Of a DNA stretch of 64,000 nt, positions 9,314 to 17,226 are shown piece by piece. The position numbers were made by a program, and so were the translations under genes. The DNA lies in the NCBI RefSeq assembly GCF_000422885.1, contig NZ_AUGX01000001.1:683238-747237 (forward strand), read 5' to 3'. The notes beneath the pieces are model-generated. The model was given only the letters and a program-made list of their open reading frames with translations, was not told the DNA's origin and searched no databases. This DNA is from Ottowia thiooxydans DSM 14619. Lineage in GTDB: Bacteria > Pseudomonadota > Gammaproteobacteria > Burkholderiales > Burkholderiaceae_C. Within the stretch, counting starts at the first letter, position 1; each line of letters starts with the position of its first letter.

Positions 9314-10069
9314 ATGACCAGCCTTCGCAGACTGGCGTCGGCCTTGATGACGAGCTGGACGGCAGCCCTGTTGACTACCCTGGCAATGGGGACTGCGGCG
9401 GCGGCACCGGCATTTGAAGACAGCATTGCGCAGCGCACCCTTGCCTGTACGTCCTGCCATGGCGAACAAGGCCGCGCAGGACCCGATGGCTATTACCCCC
9501 GGCTGGCGGGCAAACCAGCAGGGTATTTGTACAACCAATTGCTCAATTTTCGGGATGGCAGGCGCCACTATGGCTTGATGACGCGCATGGTCGATTTGCT
9601 GGACGACGCCTACCTGATGGAGATCGCCCAGCATTTTGCGGCCATGAAGGCCCCCTACCCTTTATCAGCAACTCCCGCCACCACGCCAGCCCCTGCGGTC
9701 TTGGAACGCGGGCGGACTCTCGTCTTGCACGGCGACGCAGCGCTGCGTGTTCCCGCCTGCGTGCAATGCCATGGCTCCGCCCTCACCGGCGCGCAGCCTA
9801 ATGTGCCCGGCCTGCTCGGTCTGCCGGTGGATTACCTGATGGCCCAATTGGGAGGCTGGCGGACCGGCCAACGGCGAGCCCACACCCCCGACTGCATGGC
9901 AACTATTGTGCAGCGACTGTCCGATAAAGACGCCTACGCCGCCATAACCTGGCTCGCCAGCCAGCCTGTCCCCGCCGACGCCCACAATGCTTCTACTCTT
10001 CCTATGCGTGCGGAAGGCCCCCAAGACCTGAAATGCGGCAGCGCTCAGGCTCCAGGAGCAGCGCGATGA
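9314..10069 (+). CDS. Diheme c-type cytochrome, exported
   Basis: About 251 residues, with a signal peptide ending near AAAAPAFED. Two heme attachment sites are visible, CTSCH near residue 41 and CVQCH near 155, each followed by a cytochrome-c fold containing PRLAGK and PNVPGLLG. This is the c4/c553-like diheme arrangement, so it is a periplasmic electron carrier or the electron-accepting subunit of a dehydrogenase. The start at 9314 has GGAG eight bases upstream; earlier in-frame starts lack this. Its stop overlaps the start of the triheme cytochrome gene. Confidence 0.9.
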   Translation: MTSLRRLASALMTSWTAALLTTLAMGTAAAAPAFEDSIAQRTLACTSCHGEQGRAGPDGYYPRLAGKPAGYLYNQLLNFRDGRRHYGLMTRMVDLLDDAYLMEIAQHFAAMKAPYPLSATPATTPAPAVLERGRTLVLHGDAALRVPACVQCHGSALTGAQPNVPGLLGLPVDYLMAQLGGWRTGQRRAHTPDCMATIVQRLSDKDAYAAITWLASQPVPADAHNASTLPMRAEGPQDLKCGSAQAPGAAR

Positions 10070-11370
10070 ATAGCGTCACCAGAAAAATCCTGCTCGGCGC
10101 GACTCTGGTGGTGATGCTCGCCTTGGGCTGGCTGTGGCACGTGAACTACAACGATGGGATCGATGTTTCCGCAGCAGGCGAACAAAAAATCGAAGGCGAC
10201 CCCACTGCCCTGCGTGAACGCGGCGCCTATCTCGCGCGTGCAGGCAATTGCATGGCTTGCCATACGACACGTGCAAGTGCCCCTTGGGCAGGTGGTCGCA
10301 CCATTGCCACGCCCTTCGGTACTTTGTATTCAAGCAACCTCACCCCTGACCCGGATACGGGCATTGGGCAGTGGAATGCCGCAGCCTTCTGGCGTGCCCT
10401 TCACAATGGTCGCTCGCGCGATGGGCGCCTGCTGTACCCGGCGTTTCCGTACACCCATACCACGCAGTTGGTGCGGGCCGACTCCGATGCCCTGTATACC
10501 TTCCTGAAGAGCCTTCCGCCTGTACGATCTGCCGTGCCAGATCATCAACTGAGCTGGCCGTTTGGAACGCAGGCAGCTTTGGCCGTCTGGCGTGCACTCT
10601 ACTTTCAGCCGGGCAGCTACCGCGAAGAGCAAGCGCGTGGTGAGCAATGGAACCGCGGTGCCTACCTGGTACGTGGGGTCGCCCATTGCTCGGCCTGCCA
10701 TACGCCCCGAGACGGGCTGGCCGGTGCAGACTGGCAAGATTTCTCAGGCGGCTTGATACCAGCCCAGGGATGGTATGCACCTTCGCTAGTCTCTGATCGT
10801 GAAGCCGGCGTCGGCAAGTGGCCGGTGGAGGACATCGTTCAACTCTTGCGAACTGGCTACGCACGCGGTGCCTCCACCAGCGGCCCCATGGCCGAAGTAG
10901 TGAGCCAGAGCACACAGTATCTTTCGTCGGAAGATCTCACGGCCATGGCCATCTACCTTAAATCCCTGCCACAAACGAACGCAGATTCCCCGCAGCCAGG
11001 GCTGGCGAACCGGCAATCCAGCAGCAGAACCATAGCGGGCCAGAAAATCTATGATGAACGCTGCGCTTCCTGCCACGGCAGCCAGGGTGAGGGGATAGCG
11101 GGGGCCTACCCTCCGCTAGCAGGTAACCGTGCCGTGACCCTACCGCGAACGGAGAATTTGCTGCAGATGTTGCTCTACGGAGGTTTTGGTGCCTCGACAT
11201 CCGGGCACCCCCGGCCATTCGGCATGCCACCTTTCGTATTGAGCATGAGCGACGCGGAAATGGCCTCGGTGCTGAGCTATATCCGCAATAGTTGGGGCAA
11301 TCAGGCACCGGAGGTTTCGGTGCTTGATGTGCACACCATGCGAGCCGAATCCCGGAGCACACTTGATTGA
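10066..11370 (+). CDS. Membrane-anchored triheme cytochrome c (alcohol dehydrogenase type)
   Basis: About 434 residues, with one N-terminal membrane segment (about 8-28) and three heme sites: CMACH, CSACH and CASCH. The order and spacing, with RGAYLARAGNCMACH, NRGAYLVRGVAHCSACH and YDERCASCH, match the cytochrome subunit of membrane alcohol, aldehyde or gluconate dehydrogenases that pass electrons to ubiquinone. The catalytic dehydrogenase subunit is not next to it. The ATG at 10066 overlaps the upstream stop (ATGA) and has GGAG in front, so the two cytochromes are coupled and probably form one electron-transfer unit. Confidence 0.9.
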   Translation: MNSVTRKILLGATLVVMLALGWLWHVNYNDGIDVSAAGEQKIEGDPTALRERGAYLARAGNCMACHTTRASAPWAGGRTIATPFGTLYSSNLTPDPDTGIGQWNAAAFWRALHNGRSRDGRLLYPAFPYTHTTQLVRADSDALYTFLKSLPPVRSAVPDHQLSWPFGTQAALAVWRALYFQPGSYREEQARGEQWNRGAYLVRGVAHCSACHTPRDGLAGADWQDFSGGLIPAQGWYAPSLVSDREAGVGKWPVEDIVQLLRTGYARGASTSGPMAEVVSQSTQYLSSEDLTAMAIYLKSLPQTNADSPQPGLANRQSSSRTIAGQKIYDERCASCHGSQGEGIAGAYPPLAGNRAVTLPRTENLLQMLLYGGFGASTSGHPRPFGMPPFVLSMSDAEMASVLSYIRNSWGNQAPEVSVLDVHTMRAESRSTLD

Positions 11371-12028
11371 TCAAGTGCATGGTGAACCAAGGTTCGACTG
11401 CGTGGTTCTTCACGAAGATGAATACTTGCTGGCCATCGAGAAGCCGGCAGGCCTGCTGGCCGTACCCGGACGCGGCGCTGAAAAAGCTGATTGCCTGGCC
11501 AGCCGGGCTGTAAAGCGTTGGCCCGATGCCCTGGTGGTACATAGACTCGATCAAGCCACCAGCGGCCTGATGCTACTGGCACGCAACATAGAGATGCAAC
11601 GAAGCCTCTCATCGGCTTTCGCTGAGCGCCGTGTCCACAAACGGTACGAGGCCATCGTTCACGGGCTGCCAGCCACTCCCGGGTCTTCAGACGGGTGGGG
11701 AGAGATTGATCTGCCCATGATGGCCGATTGGCCGAGACGGCCACGCTCCAAGATCGACCTGGAGAATGGAAAGCCTAGCCAGACCCGCTGGAAGGTGCTG
11801 GCTCATGACGTGACAGAGCACAGAACACGGGTACTGCTGGAGCCCATTACCGGACGAACGCATCAATTGCGCTTGCATATGCAGGCACTGGGCCACCCCA
11901 TAGTGGGCGATACGCTTTATGGGCCTGAGGATGGCGCACCGCGGTTGATGCTGCACGCCTATGAGTTGCGACTGACCCACCCGGAATCTGGAGCAGCACT
12001 CCATCTCCAAAGCCAAGTGCCGTTTTAG
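11327..12028 (+). CDS. RluA-family pseudouridine synthase
   Basis: This enzyme converts specific uridines to pseudouridine. The 233 residues contain the catalytic motif HRLDQATSGL with the essential Asp, YEAIVHG, and GRTHQLRLHMQALGHPIVGD near the C-terminus. No S4 domain is present, which fits RluA (219 residues in E. coli; 23S U746 and tRNA U32) better than RluC or RluD. The target is therefore probable rather than shown. The start overlaps the end of the cytochrome gene by about 44 bases with GGAGG upstream; later starts are possible. Overlap with an electron-transfer gene looks like compaction, not shared function. Confidence 0.88.
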   Translation: MCTPCEPNPGAHLIDQVHGEPRFDCVVLHEDEYLLAIEKPAGLLAVPGRGAEKADCLASRAVKRWPDALVVHRLDQATSGLMLLARNIEMQRSLSSAFAERRVHKRYEAIVHGLPATPGSSDGWGEIDLPMMADWPRRPRSKIDLENGKPSQTRWKVLAHDVTEHRTRVLLEPITGRTHQLRLHMQALGHPIVGDTLYGPEDGAPRLMLHAYELRLTHPESGAALHLQSQVPF

Positions 12029-12132
12029 CGTTTCCTAGGAATTCGCCTACACACAATTCGCGGCTTTTTCTGACATTCACAGAGACTTTGTTACCCCACA
12101 ATCAGGCCATCAATATTTAAGGAGCTCAAACC

Positions 12133-12720
12133 ATGACAAATCAGACCCCATTCCGTTCCGCCTTCCTGGCCGCCGCTATTGCATTGGGTGGCGTCGCCAT
12201 GGTGGGCTGTACCACCACGCCTCCTGGCTCAGAGCCAGCGCCTCGCATGGACCGCACATCCATGGATTCCCAAGTGGACGCCACGCTTTCGCGCCTGTAC
12301 AGCACAGTGCCAGGTTCACGGGAAATGGTGCAGAAGGCTGCAGGCGTACTGGTGTTCCCTGCAGTAATTGGCGGTAGCTTTGTGGTTGGCGCCGAATACG
12401 GTCGCGGCGCGCTGAAGGTTGGCGGCCGGACCACTGATTACTACAGCACCACTGCAGGCTCTGTGGGCTTCCAGGCTGGCGGTCAGTCCAAGGCCATCAT
12501 CTATGTATTCAATACAACCGACGCACTGAACAAATTCCGCGCAAGCAACGGCTGGAGTGCTGGTGCGGACGCCACTGTAACCATGGGTAAAGTCGGTGCC
12601 AACGGTTCCGTGGACACCCAGACAATTCAGCAACCCGTGACCAGCTTCGTGCTGACCAATGTGGGCTTGGAAGTGGGTGTGTCCGTGCAAGGTGCAAAGA
12701 TCAACAAGATCACGCTTTGA
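12133..12720 (+). CDS. SYLF-domain (Ysc84-like) lipoprotein
   Basis: About 195 residues, with a lipobox MVGC near residue 26, then a short linker and a SYLF domain, a lipid-binding fold shared with yeast Ysc84. Domain marks are AAGVLVFPAVIGGSFVVG, GRGALKV and VGFQAGGQSK. Homologues are common envelope lipoproteins in Burkholderiales, with no settled role. AAGGAGC precedes the start. The gene stands alone and ends at a clear hairpin terminator. Confidence 0.88.
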   Translation: MTNQTPFRSAFLAAAIALGGVAMVGCTTTPPGSEPAPRMDRTSMDSQVDATLSRLYSTVPGSREMVQKAAGVLVFPAVIGGSFVVGAEYGRGALKVGGRTTDYYSTTAGSVGFQAGGQSKAIIYVFNTTDALNKFRASNGWSAGADATVTMGKVGANGSVDTQTIQQPVTSFVLTNVGLEVGVSVQGAKINKITL

Positions 12721-12761
12721 TCGCAGCATCGCGCTAGTAAATTCTTTCAGAGATGCTTATG

Positions 12762-12796
12762 GTCCGCCGTTAGGCTCGTCAGGCTGAACGGCGGAC
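12762..12796 (+). terminator. Rho-independent-type terminator after the SYLF lipoprotein gene
   Basis: A 10-base-pair stem (GTCCGCCGTT at 12762, AACGGCGGAC at 12787) with a 15-base loop is followed by a T-rich tail TTCTCTTTG. It lies 42 bases after the stop codon. Confidence 0.75.
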
Positions 12797-12876
12797 TTCT
12801 CTTTGTAGGCCTCATTGGATGTATATCCGTGAAAAACCTCTCCAGTGGACCTCCTGCTGAACGATTGGGCCAAGGC

Positions 12877-13452
12877 TCAACACTGACTGCGCAAGCTATG
12901 ACCTGAAGAAAGCGGTCGCAGGCAACGCCTCTTGTTTTCTGATTGACAGCCGAGTTGCGCCGCCCGAAGCAATCCTGACATCAGCAATGAGTCGATCTGC
13001 TGAACGCTCTCCAAGACACCGATTGAAACACCATCAACTACGTTTTGTCTTGTCAGTTGAACTTCGTAAACCTTGTCTACCTTGTCGTATTTCACACGTA
13101 CGTCCTTGGTCCCCAAACCAACGCTGAGGAATGAACGGTCTTCACCTTTTCGTGTCGTCTCGATCTCAAGGGTGCAGCGGCCGCTCAGGTCGTACCCCCA
13201 GTGAGCTTTTGGATGAGCCGTGTCCCCGAGTTCATTCATTGCAGCAATGCGTTCATCCTGCGTTAGATCCATCGGGTCGATGATGGGTTCATCATATGCG
13301 GGGTAGCCCTCGGAGCAAGCACACAGGAACGGGATCACTGCGAAGGCGATCACGAGCACACGCAGACGCGTGAATGACGCCGTCTGCCCACCGAGCAGAG
13401 ATTGGCGCACAAAGCTCCTAGCAAACTTTGCGAATGATCGCCAACCCAGCAT
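12877..13452 (-). CDS. Putative lipoprotein of unknown function, downstream of secDF
   Basis: I do not recognise a family. The frame has a hydrophobic stretch (LRVLVIAFAVIPF) followed by LCACS, a plausible lipobox, and then an acidic domain with DPMDLTQDERIAAMNELGD and a region likely rich in beta strands (GLGTKDVRVKYDK). The start is uncertain: the ATG at 13452 gives an unusually long, basic segment before the signal core, and a later GTG or TTG start is possible. It follows secDF on the same strand by about 200 bases and may belong to the same transferred segment. Confidence 0.5.
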   Translation of the reverse strand: MLGWRSFAKFARSFVRQSLLGGQTASFTRLRVLVIAFAVIPFLCACSEGYPAYDEPIIDPMDLTQDERIAAMNELGDTAHPKAHWGYDLSGRCTLEIETTRKGEDRSFLSVGLGTKDVRVKYDKVDKVYEVQLTRQNVVDGVSIGVLESVQQIDSLLMSGLLRAAQLGCQSENKRRCLRPLSSGHSLRSQC

Positions 13453-13664
13453 GAATCGGACCTTTCTCACGGCGTGCTCAACGTAACCCAAAAAACAGTC
13501 CATCCAACGCCCGCGCACCGTTGACCCGGCAGCGACGGGCTGCCAAGCCTGCGGCTTGCTTAGTCCCATAAGTGCGGCCGCGATTCACTCGGGTGAGTAA
13601 AGTCACCACGTCGGTCACCCTAGTTCCGCCTGGATAACGCCCACTCTCCATGGGCAAAGCCATC

Positions 13665-16178
13665 TCATACCAGTTCAACATCAACTGGCCGCACTCTTGC
13701 AGACACTCGGGCTTGACGACGGGCACGCCAGTCCCCAAGAAACAGAAGGATAGGCGCTGCAATAAACACGGACGATGTTGCAGCGATCACAATCCCGAAA
13801 ACCATTGGAACGGCAAAGCTCTCCACCGCGTTACCCCCCCAGATGGCCAAAGGGAGCATCGCCAGAAATGCCGTCACCGACGTATAGAGGCTGCGTGTCA
13901 AGGTTTCATTGATCGACTTGTTGATCACATCACGAAGCGACATCGTCTTGTACAACCGCATGTTCTCGCGCATACGGTCATAAACAACAACCTTATCGTT
14001 CACCGAGTACCCAACCAAGGTCAGAAGCGCGGCGATCGCCGTCAGATTGAAGTCGAGACCCGTCAGCGCGAAGAAACCTACTGTCTTGGTGACATCCAGT
14101 GCCAGCGTCACGATGGCGCCAACGGCGAATGGCCATTCGAACCTCACCCAGATGTAGATGAGCATTGCAATGCTCGCGAGGATCACAGAAAGAATGCCGG
14201 CTGTGGCCAGTTCCCCGCTAATTTTTGGACCAACTACCTCGGTGCGTTCGAACCTCGCGTTCGGGTCGATATTTGTGACCGCAGCTTTGATAGTTTCAAC
14301 CGCAGCAGTCTGGCGCTCCTCTCCACCAGGTTGACGCTCAACCCGCACGAGCAAATGGTTAGCATCGCCAAACTCCTGCAAGGAAACTTCCCCCAACTCA
14401 AGAGCACTCAGACGATCTCGAAACACCGAAAGATCAGCGGGTGCGCTAGTTTCTACTTCCACTTGGATTCCGCCACGGAAATCGATTCCGTAACTGAGCC
14501 CAGGCTTGAAGAACAGCGCAACAGAGGCTGCCGAAAGGAGAATGGAAAGGCCGATCCCAATGAATCGGGCTTTCATGAAATCGATACGTGTTCCATCTGG
14601 AACCAGGCGAAAGCCGAACAGTGGGCTAATCTGAATGGTTTTGAGCCGCCGCCTACGTGCGATGGATAGCATGATGACCTTGACGATCGACACCGCGGTG
14701 AACATGGAAATCACGATGCCCAACGCCATGGTCACAGCAAAGCCACGTACCGGCCCTGAACCAAACCAGAACAGCAGCACCGTGCCGATCAACGCAGTGA
14801 CATTGCTGTCCATGATAGTGGCGTAAGCCCGCTTGAATCCGGCATCGATGGCTGCCAATGCACTCTTGCCCTTCGTAGTCTCCTCTCGGATACGTTCGTT
14901 GATTAGCACGTTCGCGTCGACTGCAAGTCCTATGCCCAGTACGATGCCTGCAATGCCCGGCAAGGTCAACGTTGCCCCCAGCAAGCTCAACCCCGCGAGG
15001 GTAAGTACGATGTTCAGTGCCAGTGCGAGATTGGCGACCAGCCCCCAGCGACCATACAGCAGGAACATAAACAGGAACACAAATACGAAAGCAGCGATAC
15101 CAGCGAAGACGCCCTTTTTAATCACGTCGCTACCGAGGTCGGCGCCAACGCTGCGCTCTTCGATGACCGTCAGCTTGGCAGGAAGTGCGCCAGCCCTGAG
15201 CAGGGCAGAAAGCGTAGTGGCTTCTCGCACAGTAAAGCTGCCAGAAATCTGGCCAGACCCGCCAATGATGGGTTCGCGAATCACCGGCGCGCTAAGCACT
15301 TTTTCGTCCAGCACGATGGCGAAAGGCTTTCCCACATTGGCGCGCGTGATCTCGGCAAATGCTCTTGCCCCCGTGCTGTCGAAGCGAAAATTGACGACCG
15401 GCTCGTTCGTATTTGAGTCAAAGCCGGCGCGCGCGTCCGTCAACCGATCACCGGACAACTCTATCCGGTTCAGGACGGGATAAGTATTACCCTGCTCATC
15501 TTTCAGCATGTCGACCCCGGTCGGCATGCTTGGATCACCCATGAGGTGAAAACTCATCTTGGCTGTGGAGCCCAGCAATGCACGCAATTGACCAGGATCT
15601 TGCAAACCTGGTAACTGAACGAGAATGCGGTCCGCGCCAATCCGCTGAATAGTAGGCTCTGATACGCCTACCTGATCCACTCGCTGCCGGATGACTTCCA
15701 GGCTTTGCTCAACTGCGGAGCTGATAGAGGCATGCAAGCCTTGATCCGTCAGGAGAAGATCGATGCGATCGTCTCCCTGGCGGGAAAGTTCGAGGTCCCT
15801 GCCAGCGCTGCCAACAGGATTGACCAAACCTTGCAGCTCGTCCAGCGCTTCATTGCGTTTCGATGAGTCGCGCAGCACGATAGAAACTCCTTGCTGCGTT
15901 TGCTGCACAGCTGAGACGGGAATTTCGGCCTCTCGCAAGATGCGCCGGGAGTCTTCGGTCAGATTACGAAGGCGCTCCTTCAAAAGATCTGCCCCATCTA
16001 CTTCCAAGACAAGATGCGAACCTCCACGCAAGTCGAGCCCCAGTGAAACGGTATTGGTTGGCAAAAACGCGGGGAAACGTTCCAGCGTTCGAGTCGGCAG
16101 CACATTTGGAAGTGCAAACAGGATGCCGACCACGATGATGACCGCGTATACGGCCACCATATATGGTGAGTTTTTCAT
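13665..16178 (-). CDS. secDF: Fused protein-export subunit SecDF (alphaproteobacterial type)
   Basis: SecD and SecF use the proton gradient to help proteins move out of the Sec channel. Here both are one 837-residue chain. The SecD part (about 1-505) has LGLDLRGGSHLVLEVD, a P1 periplasmic domain and six membrane helices with GIGLAVDANVLINERIREE. The SecF part (about 515-837) has YGIDFRGGIQVEV, VGYSVNDKVVVYDRMREN and INETLTRSLYTS. Betaproteobacteria normally carry separate secD and secF next to yajC and tgt, none of which is here. Fused SecDF of this N-terminal sequence type is what I know from alphaproteobacteria. It is thus likely an additional, horizontally acquired copy. Small unknown genes lie on both sides. 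Confidence 0.9.
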   Translation of the reverse strand: MKNSPYMVAVYAVIIVVGILFALPNVLPTRTLERFPAFLPTNTVSLGLDLRGGSHLVLEVDGADLLKERLRNLTEDSRRILREAEIPVSAVQQTQQGVSIVLRDSSKRNEALDELQGLVNPVGSAGRDLELSRQGDDRIDLLLTDQGLHASISSAVEQSLEVIRQRVDQVGVSEPTIQRIGADRILVQLPGLQDPGQLRALLGSTAKMSFHLMGDPSMPTGVDMLKDEQGNTYPVLNRIELSGDRLTDARAGFDSNTNEPVVNFRFDSTGARAFAEITRANVGKPFAIVLDEKVLSAPVIREPIIGGSGQISGSFTVREATTLSALLRAGALPAKLTVIEERSVGADLGSDVIKKGVFAGIAAFVFVFLFMFLLYGRWGLVANLALALNIVLTLAGLSLLGATLTLPGIAGIVLGIGLAVDANVLINERIREETTKGKSALAAIDAGFKRAYATIMDSNVTALIGTVLLFWFGSGPVRGFAVTMALGIVISMFTAVSIVKVIMLSIARRRRLKTIQISPLFGFRLVPDGTRIDFMKARFIGIGLSILLSAASVALFFKPGLSYGIDFRGGIQVEVETSAPADLSVFRDRLSALELGEVSLQEFGDANHLLVRVERQPGGEERQTAAVETIKAAVTNIDPNARFERTEVVGPKISGELATAGILSVILASIAMLIYIWVRFEWPFAVGAIVTLALDVTKTVGFFALTGLDFNLTAIAALLTLVGYSVNDKVVVYDRMRENMRLYKTMSLRDVINKSINETLTRSLYTSVTAFLAMLPLAIWGGNAVESFAVPMVFGIVIAATSSVFIAAPILLFLGDWRARRQARVSARVRPVDVELV

Positions 16179-16272
16179 GATGAACAGTGCAGAGGAGCGC
16201 GCGAGCGCCTACGCGCTGCGGCTCGCGGTTGTCGGAGTTGTCAAAGGGCGCGCGCAAGCTGCGCGCAGGCAA

Positions 16273-16710
16273 TCACATCTCTGCGGATGGAGGGGCGCGG
16301 GTCTGATATCCGAGAGCGACCGTATGGGAACGCGCTGGGTCTTCCCTGGAGAACGCCAACGCAACCGGGTCTAACAGTGCAATGAAAAGCGCGCTTTGAG
16401 CTGCTGCTGCCTTCTCAGGGGTCTTCCCGCCCTTCTTAGCAGGCAACTGCCACTCGCCATGAGCGACTGCGTGACTAGAGTCACGAACGCTGCTTTGGCG
16501 AATCTGACCGCCACCACTTCGCAAAGGCTGAAAGCCAGTAGCAAAAGAGCTCGCAGCCGCTTTTGCCAGGAAGCCCCCACGGCTTCCAAGGCTGGCCCCC
16601 AGCATCGTGGTAAGAAGCAGAAGAACCAGAACAACGGACCGCACCATCACCTGTGGTAGCCAGCCCATGGCTTCTCGTCGAACCAGAAGTGTCCGATCGT
16701 GCCTGATCAC
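16273..16710 (-). CDS. Hypothetical small exported or membrane protein upstream of secDF
   Basis: About 145 residues, with a basic N-terminus, one hydrophobic segment (about 22-42, VMVRSVVLVLLLLTTM) and a soluble tail rich in Ala, Lys and Ser that ends in YQTRAPP. No family is recognised. It lies 94 bases upstream of secDF on the same strand. The coding assignment rests on the coherent signal-like segment and its position, and a competing frame overlaps it, so it could be spurious. Confidence 0.4.
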   Translation of the reverse strand: MIRHDRTLLVRREAMGWLPQVMVRSVVLVLLLLTTMLGASLGSRGGFLAKAAASSFATGFQPLRSGGGQIRQSSVRDSSHAVAHGEWQLPAKKGGKTPEKAAAAQSALFIALLDPVALAFSREDPARSHTVALGYQTRAPPSAEM

Positions 16711-17226
16711 CAGTCAATCCTGAAGTGTGTTCGATCCATGAGTGTTCAATTGACCACTTGATCCCTGCCAGTGCGGGCTGACAAAAAAAGGAATCCGTGC
16801 AAGCGCGTCCTACAAATCAGACAGCCTTGCTTCTTAATTCTACGACGTCAGGCGTAGTCCGGCGCCAATTTCCCATAAAAGCAGGACGAGGTCCATTGCA
16901 GATAAATCCGAGACGCATGGCCTGTGGCATCGCGATGCAAGAGATTCACTAAACCTGCCCAAGGGGCAGCCTTGGCATCAACAAGGACCGCAGCCAATAC
17001 GTAGGGATGCAGCTCTTGTTGAAGGTTTTTCTTGTTGGCCTAGCTCATGGTGGCGCAGTTTCATGCCATTCGGAAGATACGGTGGCTGCAATGCAGTTTT
17101 AGCTGTATCACCTTTGGTTATAGCGAACGTAATTAATTTCACTACCGGAGCAGGACACACATCCCTAGACTGCGCCGCATCCCACACGAGCGCGTATTAC
17201 CTCTCGCAGACAACAGGACCAGCCCC
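16711..17226. other. Intergenic region upstream of the sulfatase gene
   Basis: This 516-base spacer is more AT-rich than its surroundings. I see no gene. The last 150 bases, with TTATAGCGAACGTAA near 17117-17131, contain the TTA-N9-TAA type of symmetry bound by LysR regulators and could be the control site for the sulfatase/Bug group; this is only suggestive. Confidence 0.35.

Noticed and set aside
13650-14669. A 339-codon open frame on the plus strand
   Set aside because: It is antisense to secDF, and its translation has no recognisable domain and an odd composition (many His, Arg and Asn).
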